DNA of 64,000 nucleotides from Methanoculleus taiwanensis (GCF_004102725.1 NZ_LHQS01000001.1:663327-727326), one strand, 5' to 3'; positions 29,825 to 39,320 are shown, numbered from the stretch's first letter. Notes: generated from the letters alone by a model not told the origin. Numbers and translations are program-made.

Positions 29825-31401
29825 GCTAGCGTCTTGATCATATATGGGCCCCTTCGTTGATATCCCTGTTTCCCGTAGTACGGGCGGACCCCGATCCCGC
29901 TCATCACGGCGAGGTGATCGTAGCCGTGATTTTTGGCGCTCTCTTCGGCGGCCGCAAGCAGCCTGTTGCCGAAACTCCGGTGCTGCCACTCGTCGTCCGA
30001 TGCGCTGGTGGCGAGCGGTACGATGCTGCCGTAGACGTGCAGCTCCCGGAGCAGCGCCGCACCCGCAAGCTCGGGCCGCAGCGCCCTGCCCGGGAACCGC
30101 AGGCGTGCAAAGCCGATGAGGGCATCCCCGGAGCTCGCCTGGATGAACTCCTCCTCGCCGCCGCAACTCCGGTAGGGTAGGGTCGAGACTGCCGCCTCTC
30201 CGACCCTGGGGGAACGGCCGATCTCCCGGCACCGGATGCACCGGCAGCGGAGCCCCTGTTCGCTGAGCCGCGCCTGTACGAGCTGGCGGAAGTTGCTGTG
30301 CCTGGAACCGGCGACGATCAGTTTTGCGGGAATATCCCGCTGAATACGCTGGAGACGGACGTACTCCGGAAAGAGTGACTTCCCGTAGGCGATGAGATCG
30401 ATCAGTTCATCCTCGGTGTACGGGTGGTACTCGCCACGTTCCCAGAGGCTCTCGATCTCCGAGCCCGGGGTGACGAGGGTCGGGTAGATCTTCAGAAAGT
30501 CCGGCCGGAACCGCTCGTCTCTGAAGAGATCTTCAAACATCCGCCGGTCTTCCTCGATCGAGCTCCCCGGAAGATTCGGCATGATGTGGAACCCTACCTT
30601 GATCCCGGCGTCGCGGAGCATGCAGTTCGCCTCCGCGCTCTCCCGGACGGTATGGCCGCGCCGGTTGTACTCGAGGATGGCGTCTTTGAGATGCTGGACG
30701 CCGAGCTCGACCTTTGTCACGCCCATCTCGAGCATCCGGTTGATCTCCTCTTCCCGGCACCAGTCCGGCCGGGTCTCGAAGGTGGTGGCGACGCATCGTA
30801 CCCGTGCCTGCTCGTTCGCGGTGAAGATCGCCTCGAGGTCGACCGCTCCCTCTACGGGCGGCGTGCCGGCGTCCGGGTAGTCGTTCATCGCCTGGACGGC
30901 CGACCCGACGAACCACTGCTGGTAATCAAGCGGGCGGGCGGTCATCGTCCCGCCCATCACGATCAGCTCCACCTTATCGATGTGGTGGCCGAGCATCTGG
31001 AACTGCGCAAGGCGTGCCTGTACCTGGTTATATGGGTCGTATGCGTGTTCCCGTGCCCGGAGTGCCGCCGGCTCCTCGCCGGTATAACTCTGGGGCGACT
31101 TGAACGGGTGCTCCGGCCCCCCGGGACAGGGGAGGCATATGCCGTGGGGGCAGGGGTGAGGCGAGGTCATCACCGCGACCGGCGCTACGCCCGAGATCGT
31201 CCGTGTCGGTTTTACGAGCAGGATCTTCCGCAGCCGTTCCCGCTCCTCCGGCCGTGCGGCGGCGAGGATTGCGGAGTTCTTCGGCATGCTGACGCTGTAC
31301 TGCCGGCAGATCTCGAGTTTGATCTTCTGGATATCGACAGTCTCCCATCCTGCAGAATAGATGCGGGAGATGATCTCCCGGTAAATCTCGTCTTCGTTCA
31401 T
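29821..31401 (-). CDS. elp3: Elp3, tRNA U34 modification radical SAM / acetyltransferase
   Basis: A 526-residue enzyme that adds the carboxymethyl group to wobble uridine of tRNA. The radical SAM centre is CPHGICLPCPGG (three cysteines at about 83-91), followed by VELIVMGGTMTARP, FETRPDWC, and ELGVQHL. The C-terminal GNAT domain (about 400-526) includes HRSFGNRLLAAAEESAKNHGY and GVRPYYGKQGYQRRGPYM. Full family length. It begins 11 bases after the UPF0058 gene and overlaps priS, so all three are likely on one transcript. Confidence 0.96.
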   Translation of the reverse strand: MNEDEIYREIISRIYSAGWETVDIQKIKLEICRQYSVSMPKNSAILAAARPEERERLRKILLVKPTRTISGVAPVAVMTSPHPCPHGICLPCPGGPEHPFKSPQSYTGEEPAALRAREHAYDPYNQVQARLAQFQMLGHHIDKVELIVMGGTMTARPLDYQQWFVGSAVQAMNDYPDAGTPPVEGAVDLEAIFTANEQARVRCVATTFETRPDWCREEEINRMLEMGVTKVELGVQHLKDAILEYNRRGHTVRESAEANCMLRDAGIKVGFHIMPNLPGSSIEEDRRMFEDLFRDERFRPDFLKIYPTLVTPGSEIESLWERGEYHPYTEDELIDLIAYGKSLFPEYVRLQRIQRDIPAKLIVAGSRHSNFRQLVQARLSEQGLRCRCIRCREIGRSPRVGEAAVSTLPYRSCGGEEEFIQASSGDALIGFARLRFPGRALRPELAGAALLRELHVYGSIVPLATSASDDEWQHRSFGNRLLAAAEESAKNHGYDHLAVMSGIGVRPYYGKQGYQRRGPYMIKTLA

Positions 31402-31412
31402 TGCGTGTGCAA

Positions 31413-31676
31413 CTACTCGGTGGCGACGCGCTCGGACGGCATCTCCAGACGATATTCGACAAATGGGTTGTGGTTTGTCCGGATATGGTGCACGATCTCG
31501 TCGCCGAGTGCGAGGATAGCTTTTTTGTGTGAAACTTTGTTTTTATGGATGTGGACGGGGGAGATATGCAGGGAGTTGTATCGTTCGGTCTGGATCTCCT
31601 CGCTGGTGATGTTCTCGTAGTATTTCCTGACATGCACTAGAAGCATGTGTAAATGGAGTAGCTCTTCCTTCTGCAC
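31413..31676 (-). CDS. UPF0058 family protein
   Basis: An 87-residue archaeal-specific protein of unknown function. The sequence VQKEELLHLHMLLVHV, HISPVHIHKNKVSHKKAI and IVHHI is typical of UPF0058, including many histidines that might bind metal. The start is a GTG at 31676 with AAAGGTGAT just upstream. The open frame continues further upstream without similarity, so a longer protein is not supported. It is the first gene of the elp3-priS-gins51 run. Confidence 0.85.
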   Translation of the reverse strand: MQKEELLHLHMLLVHVRKYYENITSEEIQTERYNSLHISPVHIHKNKVSHKKAILALGDEIVHHIRTNHNPFVEYRLEMPSERVATE

Positions 31677-31742
31677 ACTATCACCTTTTCCTCGAAAATT
31701 ACTACAGTATTTGGGTAAATATAGTTTATTGGTGATCTTTAT

Positions 31743-32615
31743 ATGCGATTTGAGCGCGCAGCCGGCGCGCTGCTTGGACTGGCTTTTGGGGACGCATTGG
31801 GTGCGCCCCTCGAAGGGGCTCGCCCGCCGCTCCGAAAGGTAACGGAGATGCAGGGAGGCGGAATTCACCATGTCCGCCCGGGGCAGTACACCGACGATAC
31901 ACTGCAGGCGTGCGCACTTGCGCAGTCGCTCATCCATGGCCGGGGGTTCGCACCTGCTGATTTTGTTTCGAGGCTTATCCGCGGGTATCACGCCCATCCG
32001 GAGTTTTACGGGCCGACCTCGCGCCGCGTTCTCGACCTGATCGAAACGGGGGTCGAGCCGGAGGCCGCCGCCCGTGCGGTGCACGAAGCGGTCGGGGGGA
32101 GCAGAAGCAACGGGAGTGTCATGCGTGGCGTTTCCATCGGGATATTCTACCGTCCGGCTCTTGTCCGGGATGTCAGCATGGCATGCTCGCGGCTGACTCA
32201 CTACGACCCGGTGGCGGGTGAATCCTCGGCGTTCATCAACCGGATGGTCTCCGAACTCTCCCGCGGCGCGTCCCGGGGTGCGGCCTACGAACGGGCGCTC
32301 GCGGCATGCCGGAGCGACGAGGTCGCCGCTCTGCTCGGAGCCTACGGTCGTCATCCCCTCGTTCCCTCGCTCGACGCCGTCCTCTGCACGCACTGTGCCG
32401 TCGCCGTCTTCATGAGGGCCCGGAATGCGGCTGAAGCGGTAATCACGGCGGTCAACCTCGGCGGCGACGCCGATACGGTCGGGGCGGTTACGGGAGCTCT
32501 TGCCGGAGCCGCGTGGGGCTCTGGTGCCTTTCCTCTCTCGTGGCACCGCCGGGTCGAGAACCGGGAGCAACTGATCGGCGTTGCCCGGGCACTCTCGGCG
32601 GTGAGCATGCCCTGA
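31743..32615 (+). CDS. ADP-ribosylglycohydrolase family protein
   Basis: A 290-residue protein of the DraG/ARH family, which removes ADP-ribose from modified proteins or related substrates. Metal-binding motifs are complete: FGDALGAPLEG (about 15-25), YTDDTLQA (about 49-56), GSRSNGSVMRGVSIG, and NLGGDADTVGAVTGALAGA near the C terminus. No partner DraT-like transferase is visible in the window. A TATA-like TAAATATAG and a GGTGAT ribosome site precede the ATG. It diverges from the UPF0058 gene. Confidence 0.92.
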   Translation: MRFERAAGALLGLAFGDALGAPLEGARPPLRKVTEMQGGGIHHVRPGQYTDDTLQACALAQSLIHGRGFAPADFVSRLIRGYHAHPEFYGPTSRRVLDLIETGVEPEAAARAVHEAVGGSRSNGSVMRGVSIGIFYRPALVRDVSMACSRLTHYDPVAGESSAFINRMVSELSRGASRGAAYERALAACRSDEVAALLGAYGRHPLVPSLDAVLCTHCAVAVFMRARNAAEAVITAVNLGGDADTVGAVTGALAGAAWGSGAFPLSWHRRVENREQLIGVARALSAVSMP

Positions 32616-32621
32616 TGCCGG

Positions 32622-33071
32622 TCAGGCGGGGCGGAGCTCGACCCGTTTGAGTGTTTTTCCCCGCTCACAGATCTCGGGGGCGCTCCCCAGCACCTCGCCG
32701 ACGATATACTTCTCTCCCTCGATGATCCCGTCCGGGTGGCAGAGCAGAAAGTTCCTGCACCCGGTTCTGGTGCAGGGGAACTCGTACTGCACCTTCGAGT
32801 TGACGATCGCCATATCGGCTCCGATCAGTGCGATTATCGGCGACTCGATGACCTCGACAGCGTTGACCGAATCGAGATGAACCGGACAGTCGTGCTTTGT
32901 GGTCGGGCGTACCTCGACGATCCGGTACTTCTTTCCCGGCTGCAGGTTGTGGCAGACCTTCCGCATCTTACAGCCTTCGCACTCCTCCGCCGGTCCCTCG
33001 TAGACGAATTCAAGACCAGGCTTTGCCAGCACCGACCCGATCAGTGTTACTTTCGCTTTCTTGAGCAGCAT
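32622..33071 (-). CDS. UPF0179 family cysteine-rich protein
   Basis: A 149-residue archaeal protein of unknown function. It contains CEGCKMRKVC (about 31-40), CPVH (about 62) and CTRTGCRNFLLC (about 98-109), a set of seven cysteines that is conserved in UPF0179 and suggests zinc or iron-sulfur binding. It lies seven bases downstream of egsA on the same strand and is probably co-transcribed with it. Confidence 0.88.
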   Translation of the reverse strand: MLLKKAKVTLIGSVLAKPGLEFVYEGPAEECEGCKMRKVCHNLQPGKKYRIVEVRPTTKHDCPVHLDSVNAVEVIESPIIALIGADMAIVNSKVQYEFPCTRTGCRNFLLCHPDGIIEGEKYIVGEVLGSAPEICERGKTLKRVELRPA

Positions 33072-33078
33072 CTTCCCC

Positions 33079-34158
33079 TCACTCCCGGTACAGCATTTTG
33101 ATGAGATCCCGTGCAGACTCGGGCGTCAGTCCCATGTCAAGGATTGTAAAGCGCTCCGGGCGGATAGTCTTTGCCGCCAGAAGCGCCTCAACCGCCGTCT
33201 CATCGTCGACGCCGATCTCCGCCGGGGTCGTGGGAGCCCCGATCTTTCGAAGCGACTGCCGGATCCCCCGCCAGTCGCCGCCGTGCAGGTACATGGTGAT
33301 GATTGCACCGATGCCGCACTTCTCGCCGTGAAGCCCCTTGCCCGGTGCCAGGCGGTCGAGAGCGTGGGAAAACTTGTGTTCCCCGCCGCTGCCCGGCCGC
33401 GACGAGCCGGCGATGCTCATGGCAACCCCTGACGAAACGAGCGCTTTGGTGACGATCCAGGCCCCCTCCTCGCTCTGCGGCCTGATCAGGTCGGCGTCTT
33501 TAACGAGGATCTCAGCCGTCATACGGGAGAGCGTCAGGGCATACTCGGAGAGCGGCTCTCCCCGGAGCCGGTGGGAGAGCTCCCAGTCCAGAATCGCGGT
33601 ATAGTTCGAGATGACGTCGGCGCATCCCGCTGCAAGCAGCCGGTGCGGTGCCCGGGCGATGATCCCGGTGTCGGCGACAACGGCGATCGGCGGGTGAGCG
33701 GTCATCGAGGTGTTGCCCTCCACGGTCGGAACCGATGCCCGTGACGAGGCGATCCCGTCGTGGGAGGCTGCCGTCGGAACACTGATGAACTGGCGGTCGA
33801 GGTTGAACGAGGCGATCTTCGCGGTATCGATCACCCGTCCGCCGCCGACACCGACGAAGAAGTCCGCCTCGCCTCCTATCTCCTCGATCTTCCGGATGGT
33901 TTCAAGTGAGATCTCCTCGGTGGCGACGGTAGTGACGGCATAGTCTTCGGCAAGGAGTGCCCGGACACGGTCGCCGGCGACGTCGCGCGTCCGCGTCCCG
34001 GTGATGACGAGCGCAGTTCGTCCGAGGGCCAGGTCCTCGCAGACGGCAGGAAGGTGCTCGATAACGTCGTGGCCGATAACGACGTCACGAGGCAGCTGCA
34101 TCCATTTTGACTTATCAAAAGCCTTGCTCTTGAGTAAATTTATACCGTCTGCGCTCAT
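33079..34158 (-). CDS. egsA: sn-Glycerol-1-phosphate dehydrogenase (NAD(P)+)
   Basis: A 359-residue enzyme reducing dihydroxyacetone phosphate to sn-glycerol-1-phosphate, the stereospecific backbone of archaeal membrane lipids. Motifs: VGVGGGRVIDTAK (nucleotide-binding), VPTAASHDGIASSRAS, and the zinc-site region SSRPGSGGEHKFSHALDRL with GLHGEKCGIG. It has no ribosome site; a TATA-like element (about 34184-34193, inside the DUF63 gene) is placed to start transcription almost at the ATG, so the mRNA is probably leaderless. Confidence 0.96.
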   Translation of the reverse strand: MSADGINLLKSKAFDKSKWMQLPRDVVIGHDVIEHLPAVCEDLALGRTALVITGTRTRDVAGDRVRALLAEDYAVTTVATEEISLETIRKIEEIGGEADFFVGVGGGRVIDTAKIASFNLDRQFISVPTAASHDGIASSRASVPTVEGNTSMTAHPPIAVVADTGIIARAPHRLLAAGCADVISNYTAILDWELSHRLRGEPLSEYALTLSRMTAEILVKDADLIRPQSEEGAWIVTKALVSSGVAMSIAGSSRPGSGGEHKFSHALDRLAPGKGLHGEKCGIGAIITMYLHGGDWRGIRQSLRKIGAPTTPAEIGVDDETAVEALLAAKTIRPERFTILDMGLTPESARDLIKMLYRE

Positions 34159-34169
34159 TTTAATCAGTA
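34159..34169. promoter_or_regulatory. Eleven-base divergent gap with promoters embedded in both genes
   Basis: egsA and the DUF63 gene start 12 bases apart in opposite directions. The rightward TATA-like TAAATTTATA (about 34135-34145) lies inside egsA, and the leftward one (about 34184-34193) lies inside the DUF63 gene. Neither start codon has a ribosome site, which fits two leaderless transcripts. Confidence 0.5.
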
Positions 34170-35015
34170 ATGATTAGTGAGTTCATATACAAATATTACA
34201 TCGATCCCATAAGGTACGGGGGAGCCTATACCATTGTCGATACACTCACTTATGCCTTTATCCTCGTCGTTTCCGTATATCTCGTCTACCGGTGGCTGAA
34301 ACGCTCCGGCATCGCCATCGATACCGAGCTCGTCCTCGCCACCCTCCCGTTCGTCGTGCTCGGCGGACTGCTCCGGGTCGTGCAGGATACCGGGATGATC
34401 ACCTCCGACCTGCAGTACCTGCTGATAACGCCGCTCATCTTCTTTACCCTCTTCTTCTACGCGATCCCGCTCCTCTACGCCGGGAAAGCACTCGAAAAGC
34501 GTGGCATGATCTCCCGGTACAGCCGGTTTTACGGTGGTGCCGGCATCGTCTCGTGCATCGTCGCGGCGGCGGCCCTCACCGTCTTCGGTCTCACCGAGAC
34601 ACGGATAGCGCTCGACGTGCTCGTGATCATCCTCACCATGGCCTCGATCACCTCGCTCGCGCTCTGGGCGCTGCTCCGGTACGCCTTCGGGTGGACGTAC
34701 GTCTCTGATATCCTCTACAAGCTCCTGATCTTCGGGCACCTCCTCGATGCCAGTGCGACGAGCTACGGCATCGACCTCCATCCCGTCCGTTACGTCGAGC
34801 AGCACGTCGTCGGTTCGACCCTGATCGAGCTCACCGGGACTGCGTTCTCGATGTTCCTCTTAAAACTCGTGGTCATCGTCCCTGCAATTTATATCCTCGA
34901 ACTGTACAGAAAGGAAGGAAATCCCGATCTCTGGCACCTGATCGTGCTTGCGATGATCGTCGTCGGCATGGCGCCCGGGATCCGGGATATGGTGCGGATG
35001 ATACTCTATGTTTGA
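34170..35015 (+). CDS. DUF63 family membrane protein
   Basis: A 281-residue archaeal membrane protein with about seven to eight helices. The start MISEFIYKYYIDPIRYGGAY and the central FGHLLDASATSYGIDL, then YVEQHVVGSTLIELTGTA, are typical of DUF63. Conserved His and Asp in the membrane segments hint at an intramembrane enzyme or transporter but no function is known. It overlaps the following SpoIIM-like gene by eight bases, implying coupled translation. Start probably leaderless. Confidence 0.88.
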   Translation: MISEFIYKYYIDPIRYGGAYTIVDTLTYAFILVVSVYLVYRWLKRSGIAIDTELVLATLPFVVLGGLLRVVQDTGMITSDLQYLLITPLIFFTLFFYAIPLLYAGKALEKRGMISRYSRFYGGAGIVSCIVAAAALTVFGLTETRIALDVLVIILTMASITSLALWALLRYAFGWTYVSDILYKLLIFGHLLDASATSYGIDLHPVRYVEQHVVGSTLIELTGTAFSMFLLKLVVIVPAIYILELYRKEGNPDLWHLIVLAMIVVGMAPGIRDMVRMILYV

Positions 35016-35574
35016 GCAGTCGTTTCAGAGGGCAATCATCATCTCGTCCCTGGTCTTCGCCATATCGCTCGGTCTTGGTATCCTTGCGGTATCCGCGGAG
35101 CCCGCTATCGGCGAGGAGATGCTGGCACTCTTCCAGGAGCAGGTTGCAGGGCATCTCCTGAGCGATGCGCCGGTTGTGCTCTTCCTCAAGATCTTTCTGA
35201 ATAATCTCGGAGCGTGCACGCTTCTCTTCCTCGGCGGTGCGTCGCTCGGAACCGTAACGCTGCTGATACTCGGGCTTAACGGGCTTTTAATCGGTGCTAT
35301 CATGGAGATTGTGCGCCAGCAGCAGGGTATTCTCTTCATCGCTGCTGCGCTCATTCCGCATGGAATCTTCGAGATTCCCTCGTTTCTCGTGGCGGGAGCC
35401 CTCGGGCTGTTACTCGGCCAGGCACTGGCCTCCGAGTGGCAGGGAGAGGGAGATGCGGCGAAGACTGCGGCCTATCTTGGAAAATACTTTTTAAAAATCG
35501 TTGTTCCCCTCCTCGCGATTGCCGCGATTATAGAGGCATTTATTACGCCCGCTGTCCTAAGTGTGATCGCGTAA
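35008..35574 (+). CDS. SpoIIM-like (stage II sporulation protein M family) membrane protein
   Basis: A 188-residue protein with about five membrane helices. The segment [31 protein letters not shown], broken by a turn, and [18 protein letters not shown] are typical of the SpoIIM/DUF95 family. In archaea these proteins are unrelated to sporulation and their role is unknown. It overlaps DUF63 and is followed 31 bases later by proS, so the three may form an operon. Confidence 0.87.
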   Translation: MFEQSFQRAIIISSLVFAISLGLGILAVSAEPAIGEEMLALFQEQVAGHLLSDAPVVLFLKIFLNNLGACTLLFLGGASLGTVTLLILGLNGLLIGAIMEIVRQQQGILFIAAALIPHGIFEIPSFLVAGALGLLLGQALASEWQGEGDAAKTAAYLGKYFLKIVVPLLAIAAIIEAFITPAVLSVIA

Positions 35575-35605
35575 GGCAGAACCGCCTTCATGGGGAACGA
35601 GACTG

Positions 35606-37039
35606 ATGGAAGCAGAAACAGGGGCACTCCCGACAAAAGACGACTTCAGCGGCTGGTATAACGAAATCCTATGGCGAGCGGAGATCATGGACGTCCGCTA
35701 CCCGGTCAAGGGGTTGTACGTCTGGTTCCCGCACGGATTCGCTATCCGGAAACGTGCGTATCAGATCCTCCGGGATCTGATGGATCGCGATCATCAGGAG
35801 ACGATGTTCCCGCTCCTCGTGCCCGAGAACGAGTTCATGAAAGAGGCAGCCCACATCAAGGGGTTCGAGAACGAGGTATACTGGGTCACACACGGGGGCA
35901 AGAACGAGCTCGACGTGCCGCTTGCTCTCCGGCCGACGAGCGAAACCGCCATCTACCCGATGTATGCGCTCTGGATCCGGTCGCACGCCGATCTTCCGCT
36001 GAAGCTCTACCAGATCGTCAATACGTTCCGGTACGAGACGAAGCACACCCGGCCGCTTATCCGGCTCCGCGAGATCACCTCGTTTAAGGAGGCGCATACC
36101 GTCCACGTTACGTGGGACGAGGCCGAGCGGCAGGTGGAGGAAGCGATCGAACTCTACCGGACATTCTACCGGCGGCTCTGCGTCCCGGTGATCGTCTCCC
36201 GCAGGCCCGAGTGGGATAAGTTCCCCGGTGCCGATTACACCATCGCGGTCGATACGATCATGCCCGACGGCAAGACGCTGCAGATCGGAACTGTCCACCT
36301 GCTCGGCGACCACTTCTCGAAGACCTACAATATCACCTTCGAGGGCGCGGACGGCGAGCAGCACTATGCCTACCAGACCTGCTACGGTATCTCCGAGCGC
36401 TCGATCGCCGCGCTTATCAGCGTTCACGGCGACGACAAAGGCCTTGTTCTGCCGCCCGACGTCGCTCCGGTAGAAGTCGTCATCGTCCCGATCATCGTCG
36501 GGAAACGGCGGGACGAGGTGCTCTCCGCTGCGGCCGCACTCGAGGACGACCTGCGGGCGGCCGGGTTTGCCGTGAAGATGGATGCGCGGGATCTGCGCCC
36601 CGGTGCGAAGTACTACTACTGGGAGATGCGGGGTGCCGTGCTCCGGGTCGAGATCGGCCCGCGGGACATCGACGCCAATACCGTCGTCATCGTCACCCGC
36701 AGCGGTGAAAAACATACGATAGACCGCCGCGGTGTCGTTGAAGGGATCGGCAGTATCCTCGCCCAGTTCCGGGAGGAGATCTACGGGCGGGCGGAGCGGT
36801 CGATGGCGGATCAGATCCGGATCGTCGGAACCGTCGCCGATGCGGCCGAGGCGGTGAAGACGGGCGTCGCGGTCGTTCACTGGTGCGGCTCAAAGGAATG
36901 TGCGGATGCGGTAGAAGAGGCCGTGGATGCAAGCATCCTCGGTTCCGATATCAGGTCGGAGCACATACCCGATTCGACCGGTCCGTGTATCGTCTGCGGC
37001 GGCAGCGGAAAATCGGCGATGGTTGCCAGAACCTACTGA
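35606..37039 (+). CDS. proS: Prolyl-tRNA synthetase (archaeal/eukaryotic type)
   Basis: A 477-residue class II aminoacyl-tRNA synthetase charging tRNA-Pro. Motif 2 region [17 protein letters not shown] with [17 protein letters not shown], the [15 protein letters not shown] substrate loop, the class II anticodon-binding domain ([14 protein letters not shown]) and the C-terminal zinc-ribbon-like end (CGSKEC, CIVCGG, ending in Tyr) are all as in archaeal ProRS. It converges with the zinc-ribbon gene three bases after its stop. Confidence 0.96.
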   Translation: MEAETGALPTKDDFSGWYNEILWRAEIMDVRYPVKGLYVWFPHGFAIRKRAYQILRDLMDRDHQETMFPLLVPENEFMKEAAHIKGFENEVYWVTHGGKNELDVPLALRPTSETAIYPMYALWIRSHADLPLKLYQIVNTFRYETKHTRPLIRLREITSFKEAHTVHVTWDEAERQVEEAIELYRTFYRRLCVPVIVSRRPEWDKFPGADYTIAVDTIMPDGKTLQIGTVHLLGDHFSKTYNITFEGADGEQHYAYQTCYGISERSIAALISVHGDDKGLVLPPDVAPVEVVIVPIIVGKRRDEVLSAAAALEDDLRAAGFAVKMDARDLRPGAKYYYWEMRGAVLRVEIGPRDIDANTVVIVTRSGEKHTIDRRGVVEGIGSILAQFREEIYGRAERSMADQIRIVGTVADAAEAVKTGVAVVHWCGSKECADAVEEAVDASILGSDIRSEHIPDSTGPCIVCGGSGKSAMVARTY

Positions 37040-37042
37040 AAT

Positions 37043-37498
37043 TTAGCAGTTCCGGCAGATATACGTCGTCGGGAAGACGGGCTCGGAGAGATCCCCGGCG
37101 ATTACTTTTTTCCCGCCCATAACGAAAAGTCGCCCGCACCGGGAGCACTTCTTCGGCCTGAGCCGGTCAAAGAGGTTCATCGGAACCTCGAGCTCGAACT
37201 GGAGCCGTCCCATGGCGGCGGGGTTGCAGTTGCAGACGTCCTCGTAGCGGGAGAGGAGCTGCATGATCTGGAGTGGATTGACGCCGAGGCTGTCAAAGCG
37301 CCGAAAGAGGAAGTAGTTGAAGATCATCCACCCGAGGTCGGCCCGCTCGAGGGTTTCGTCAAACTCCCCGCACACTCCTTCGTCTTCGTCGAGTGAGTAT
37401 CCGCAGAGCGGACAGCGCCCGCCCACCAGCTCGTCGAGGAAGACCTCTTCGTGACAGCTTGGGCAGGTTGTGTGAGGTGTGTGCATTCTGGATGACAT
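37043..37498 (-). CDS. Zinc-ribbon protein of unknown function
   Basis: A 151-residue protein. The N-terminal ribbon CPSCHEEVF...CPLCG and the C-terminal ribbon CSRCGRLF...CRNC flank a helical centre (DLGWMIFNYFLFRRFD) and a CNCNP element. Such double-ribbon proteins occur in methanogens without an assigned role; nucleic-acid binding is a guess. I start at ATG 37498; ATG 37486 is an alternative and the open frame reaches 37534. Confidence 0.72.
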   Translation of the reverse strand: MSSRMHTPHTTCPSCHEEVFLDELVGGRCPLCGYSLDEDEGVCGEFDETLERADLGWMIFNYFLFRRFDSLGVNPLQIMQLLSRYEDVCNCNPAAMGRLQFELEVPMNLFDRLRPKKCSRCGRLFVMGGKKVIAGDLSEPVFPTTYICRNC

Positions 37499-37835
37499 GG
37501 TATTAAAGGCCCCCTTAGTGGTTGCTGCATACAAGTAGCCGCGAATCGGGGTTGGGTTCGCCCCTGATATCGTCCCGGTGGGCGGCTGTCCCGATAGCAG
37601 TTTTAGTAGGTATTGTGCTGATGATACTCATATACATGTCGTACTGGTCCCTGCCGCTTCAGTGGGGCATGTCGTCGTTTTGCCGTCCGATCGCCATAAT
37701 TCGTGGTATTCTCCGGTATTATCCGGCTGGTCGGATGCAATGCCCGGGCGATGCGGATAGAACGGTGCCTTCCCCGGTACGGCATGGGCTCTGATCCGGG
37801 AAATTCTTTAATAGGTTGCAGGGTCAGTTCCGCGC
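37499..37835. other. Intergenic stretch without a convincing gene
   Basis: A 337-base gap between the zinc-ribbon gene and the DUF362 gene. An open frame on the plus strand at 37522-37794 has one hydrophobic stretch but no ribosome site and no recognisable features. A G4/C4 hairpin (37548-37551 with 37561-37564) is present. TTCTTTAATAGG at about 37802-37813 fits a TATA box for the DUF362 gene, placing its start site close to the ATG at 37836. Confidence 0.4.
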
Positions 37836-38756
37836 ATGGCGTCGCCTGCCGCAGCTGAAGTATACCTGGTACGTGCAGCGGACAGGGCTGCCGGCATCGG
37901 GGCAGTCTTTGAGGAGGCCGGCATAGGTCCGCTCACGGGGAAGCGTGTCGCACTGAAGGCAAACTACAACAGCGACGATCCCTTCCCCGCCTCGACGCAT
38001 CCCGATGCCCTCGAGGCTCTGGTGCGCCGTCTCAACGATGTGGGAGCGCGGGAGATCGTTCTTGCGGAGCGGAGCGGGATGGGGGATACCCGGACGGTGC
38101 TCCAAAACCGTGGCGTCTTCGACTCCGCGGAGGCGCTCGGGTTCGACGTGGTCGTTCTCGACGATCTGCCCGCCGACGGATGGGAAGCGATCGCCGATCC
38201 GGATCTCTCCTGGAAGCGGGGATTTCTGATCGCGAAGATCTTCCGGGACGCCGATCTGGTGGTGCAGACCTGCTGCTTAAAGACACACCGGTTCGGCGGC
38301 CACTTCACGCTTTCATTGAAGAACTCCGTCGGCCTTGTCGCCAGGCACGACCCCTCGGGGGAGTACAACTACATGGCCGAACTTCACGCATCGCCCGACC
38401 AGCGTCGGATGATCGCCGAGATCAACCGGTATTACAGAACCGATCTCGTGGTGATGGACGCTACGGCGGGGTTCGCGACGGGAGGCCCGGAGGCCGGCAG
38501 CCTCATCGAGCCCGGCCTTCTTCTCGCAAGCAGCGACCGCGTGGCTCTGGATGCCGTCGGAATAGCACTCCTCCGCTCCTACGGCTCGACACCGCAGGTT
38601 ATGAAGGGGCGGATATTCGACCTCGAGCAGATCGCCCGGGCGGCAGAACTCGGTGTCGGTGTCCGGTCGGCGGAGGAACTCCGTCTGGTTCCGCTCGACC
38701 CGGCGGCCAAATCGGCGGCTACGGAGATCCGCCGGATCCTCGACGAGACGGGATGA
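37836..38756 (+). CDS. DUF362 domain protein
   Basis: A 306-residue protein of the DUF362 family. Typical segments: KRVALKANYNSDDPFPAST, LAERSGMGDTRTVL, VVQTCCLKTHRFGGHFTLSLKNSVGL (in two parts), and VVMDATAGFATGGPEAG. Many DUF362 proteins carry an added ferredoxin domain; this one does not. Function is unknown, though the family is linked with iron-sulfur proteins in anaerobes. No ribosome site is visible and the promoter position suggests a very short or absent leader. Confidence 0.88.
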   Translation: MASPAAAEVYLVRAADRAAGIGAVFEEAGIGPLTGKRVALKANYNSDDPFPASTHPDALEALVRRLNDVGAREIVLAERSGMGDTRTVLQNRGVFDSAEALGFDVVVLDDLPADGWEAIADPDLSWKRGFLIAKIFRDADLVVQTCCLKTHRFGGHFTLSLKNSVGLVARHDPSGEYNYMAELHASPDQRRMIAEINRYYRTDLVVMDATAGFATGGPEAGSLIEPGLLLASSDRVALDAVGIALLRSYGSTPQVMKGRIFDLEQIARAAELGVGVRSAEELRLVPLDPAAKSAATEIRRILDETG

Positions 38757-39320
38757 TCAACCGAGCCCCTCGATGAGGATCCGAAGGCCAATGCCGATCA
38801 GGATCACGCCTCCGGCGATCTCGATCTTCCGCTCGAAGATGTGGCCGAAGGTGCTTCCGATAACGACGCCGACGCCGGAAATTACGGCCGTGACGAGGGC
38901 GATGACGAGTACCGGGATGAGAATCGGGGTCTCGAGGACGGCAAAGGTGACCCCGACGGCCAGTGCATCGATGCTGGTCGCGACGGAGAGCAGAAGCAGG
39001 GTTCCGAGGGAGAGGGCGGCAAGCTCGGGCTCTTCTTTCTCATCGCTCTCGCTGATAGCCTCGTAGATCATCTTCCCTCCTATCAGCGCAAGAAGGAGGA
39101 AGGCTATCCAGGAACCGTATCCCGCGATGACGCCCGCAAGGGTCACGCCGGCGAGCCAGCCCAGGATTGGCATCATCCCCTGGAAAAATCCGAAGAATGC
39201 TCCGATGATGAGGGCGTGGCGGAGTATCCCTTGCCTGATCACCGTCCCGCCGCTCACGGCGACGGCGAATGCATCCATTGCAAGGCTGACGGCAAGGAGT
39301 ATGAGGGTTATCGGCTCCAT
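38757..39320 (-). CDS. mntP: MntP-type manganese efflux pump
   Basis: A 187-residue membrane protein with six helices in two repeats. The repeated AMDAFAVAVSGG (about 15-26) and SIDALAVGVTFA (about 110-121) carry the conserved acidic residues of MntP that bind Mn2+. It removes excess manganese. No mnt riboswitch is evident. It converges with the DUF362 gene with stops adjacent. Confidence 0.9.
   Translation of the reverse strand: MEPITLILLAVSLAMDAFAVAVSGGTVIRQGILRHALIIGAFFGFFQGMMPILGWLAGVTLAGVIAGYGSWIAFLLLALIGGKMIYEAISESDEKEEPELAALSLGTLLLLSVATSIDALAVGVTFAVLETPILIPVLVIALVTAVISGVGVVIGSTFGHIFERKIEIAGGVILIGIGLRILIEGLG

Noticed and set aside
31413-32570. Apparent 385-codon protein ending in UPF0058
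   Set aside because: The upstream part is antisense to the ADP-ribosylglycohydrolase gene and crosses the intergenic promoter; only the last 87 codons are protein-like.
37541-37570. Possible tRNA-like T-arm around GGGGTTGGGTTCGCCCC
   Set aside because: No acceptor stem, anticodon arm or T-loop consensus (GGTTCRA) can be placed around it; it is only a short hairpin.
37522-37794. Plus-strand ORF with one hydrophobic stretch
   Set aside because: No ribosome site, no family resemblance and atypical composition; listed only as intergenic sequence.
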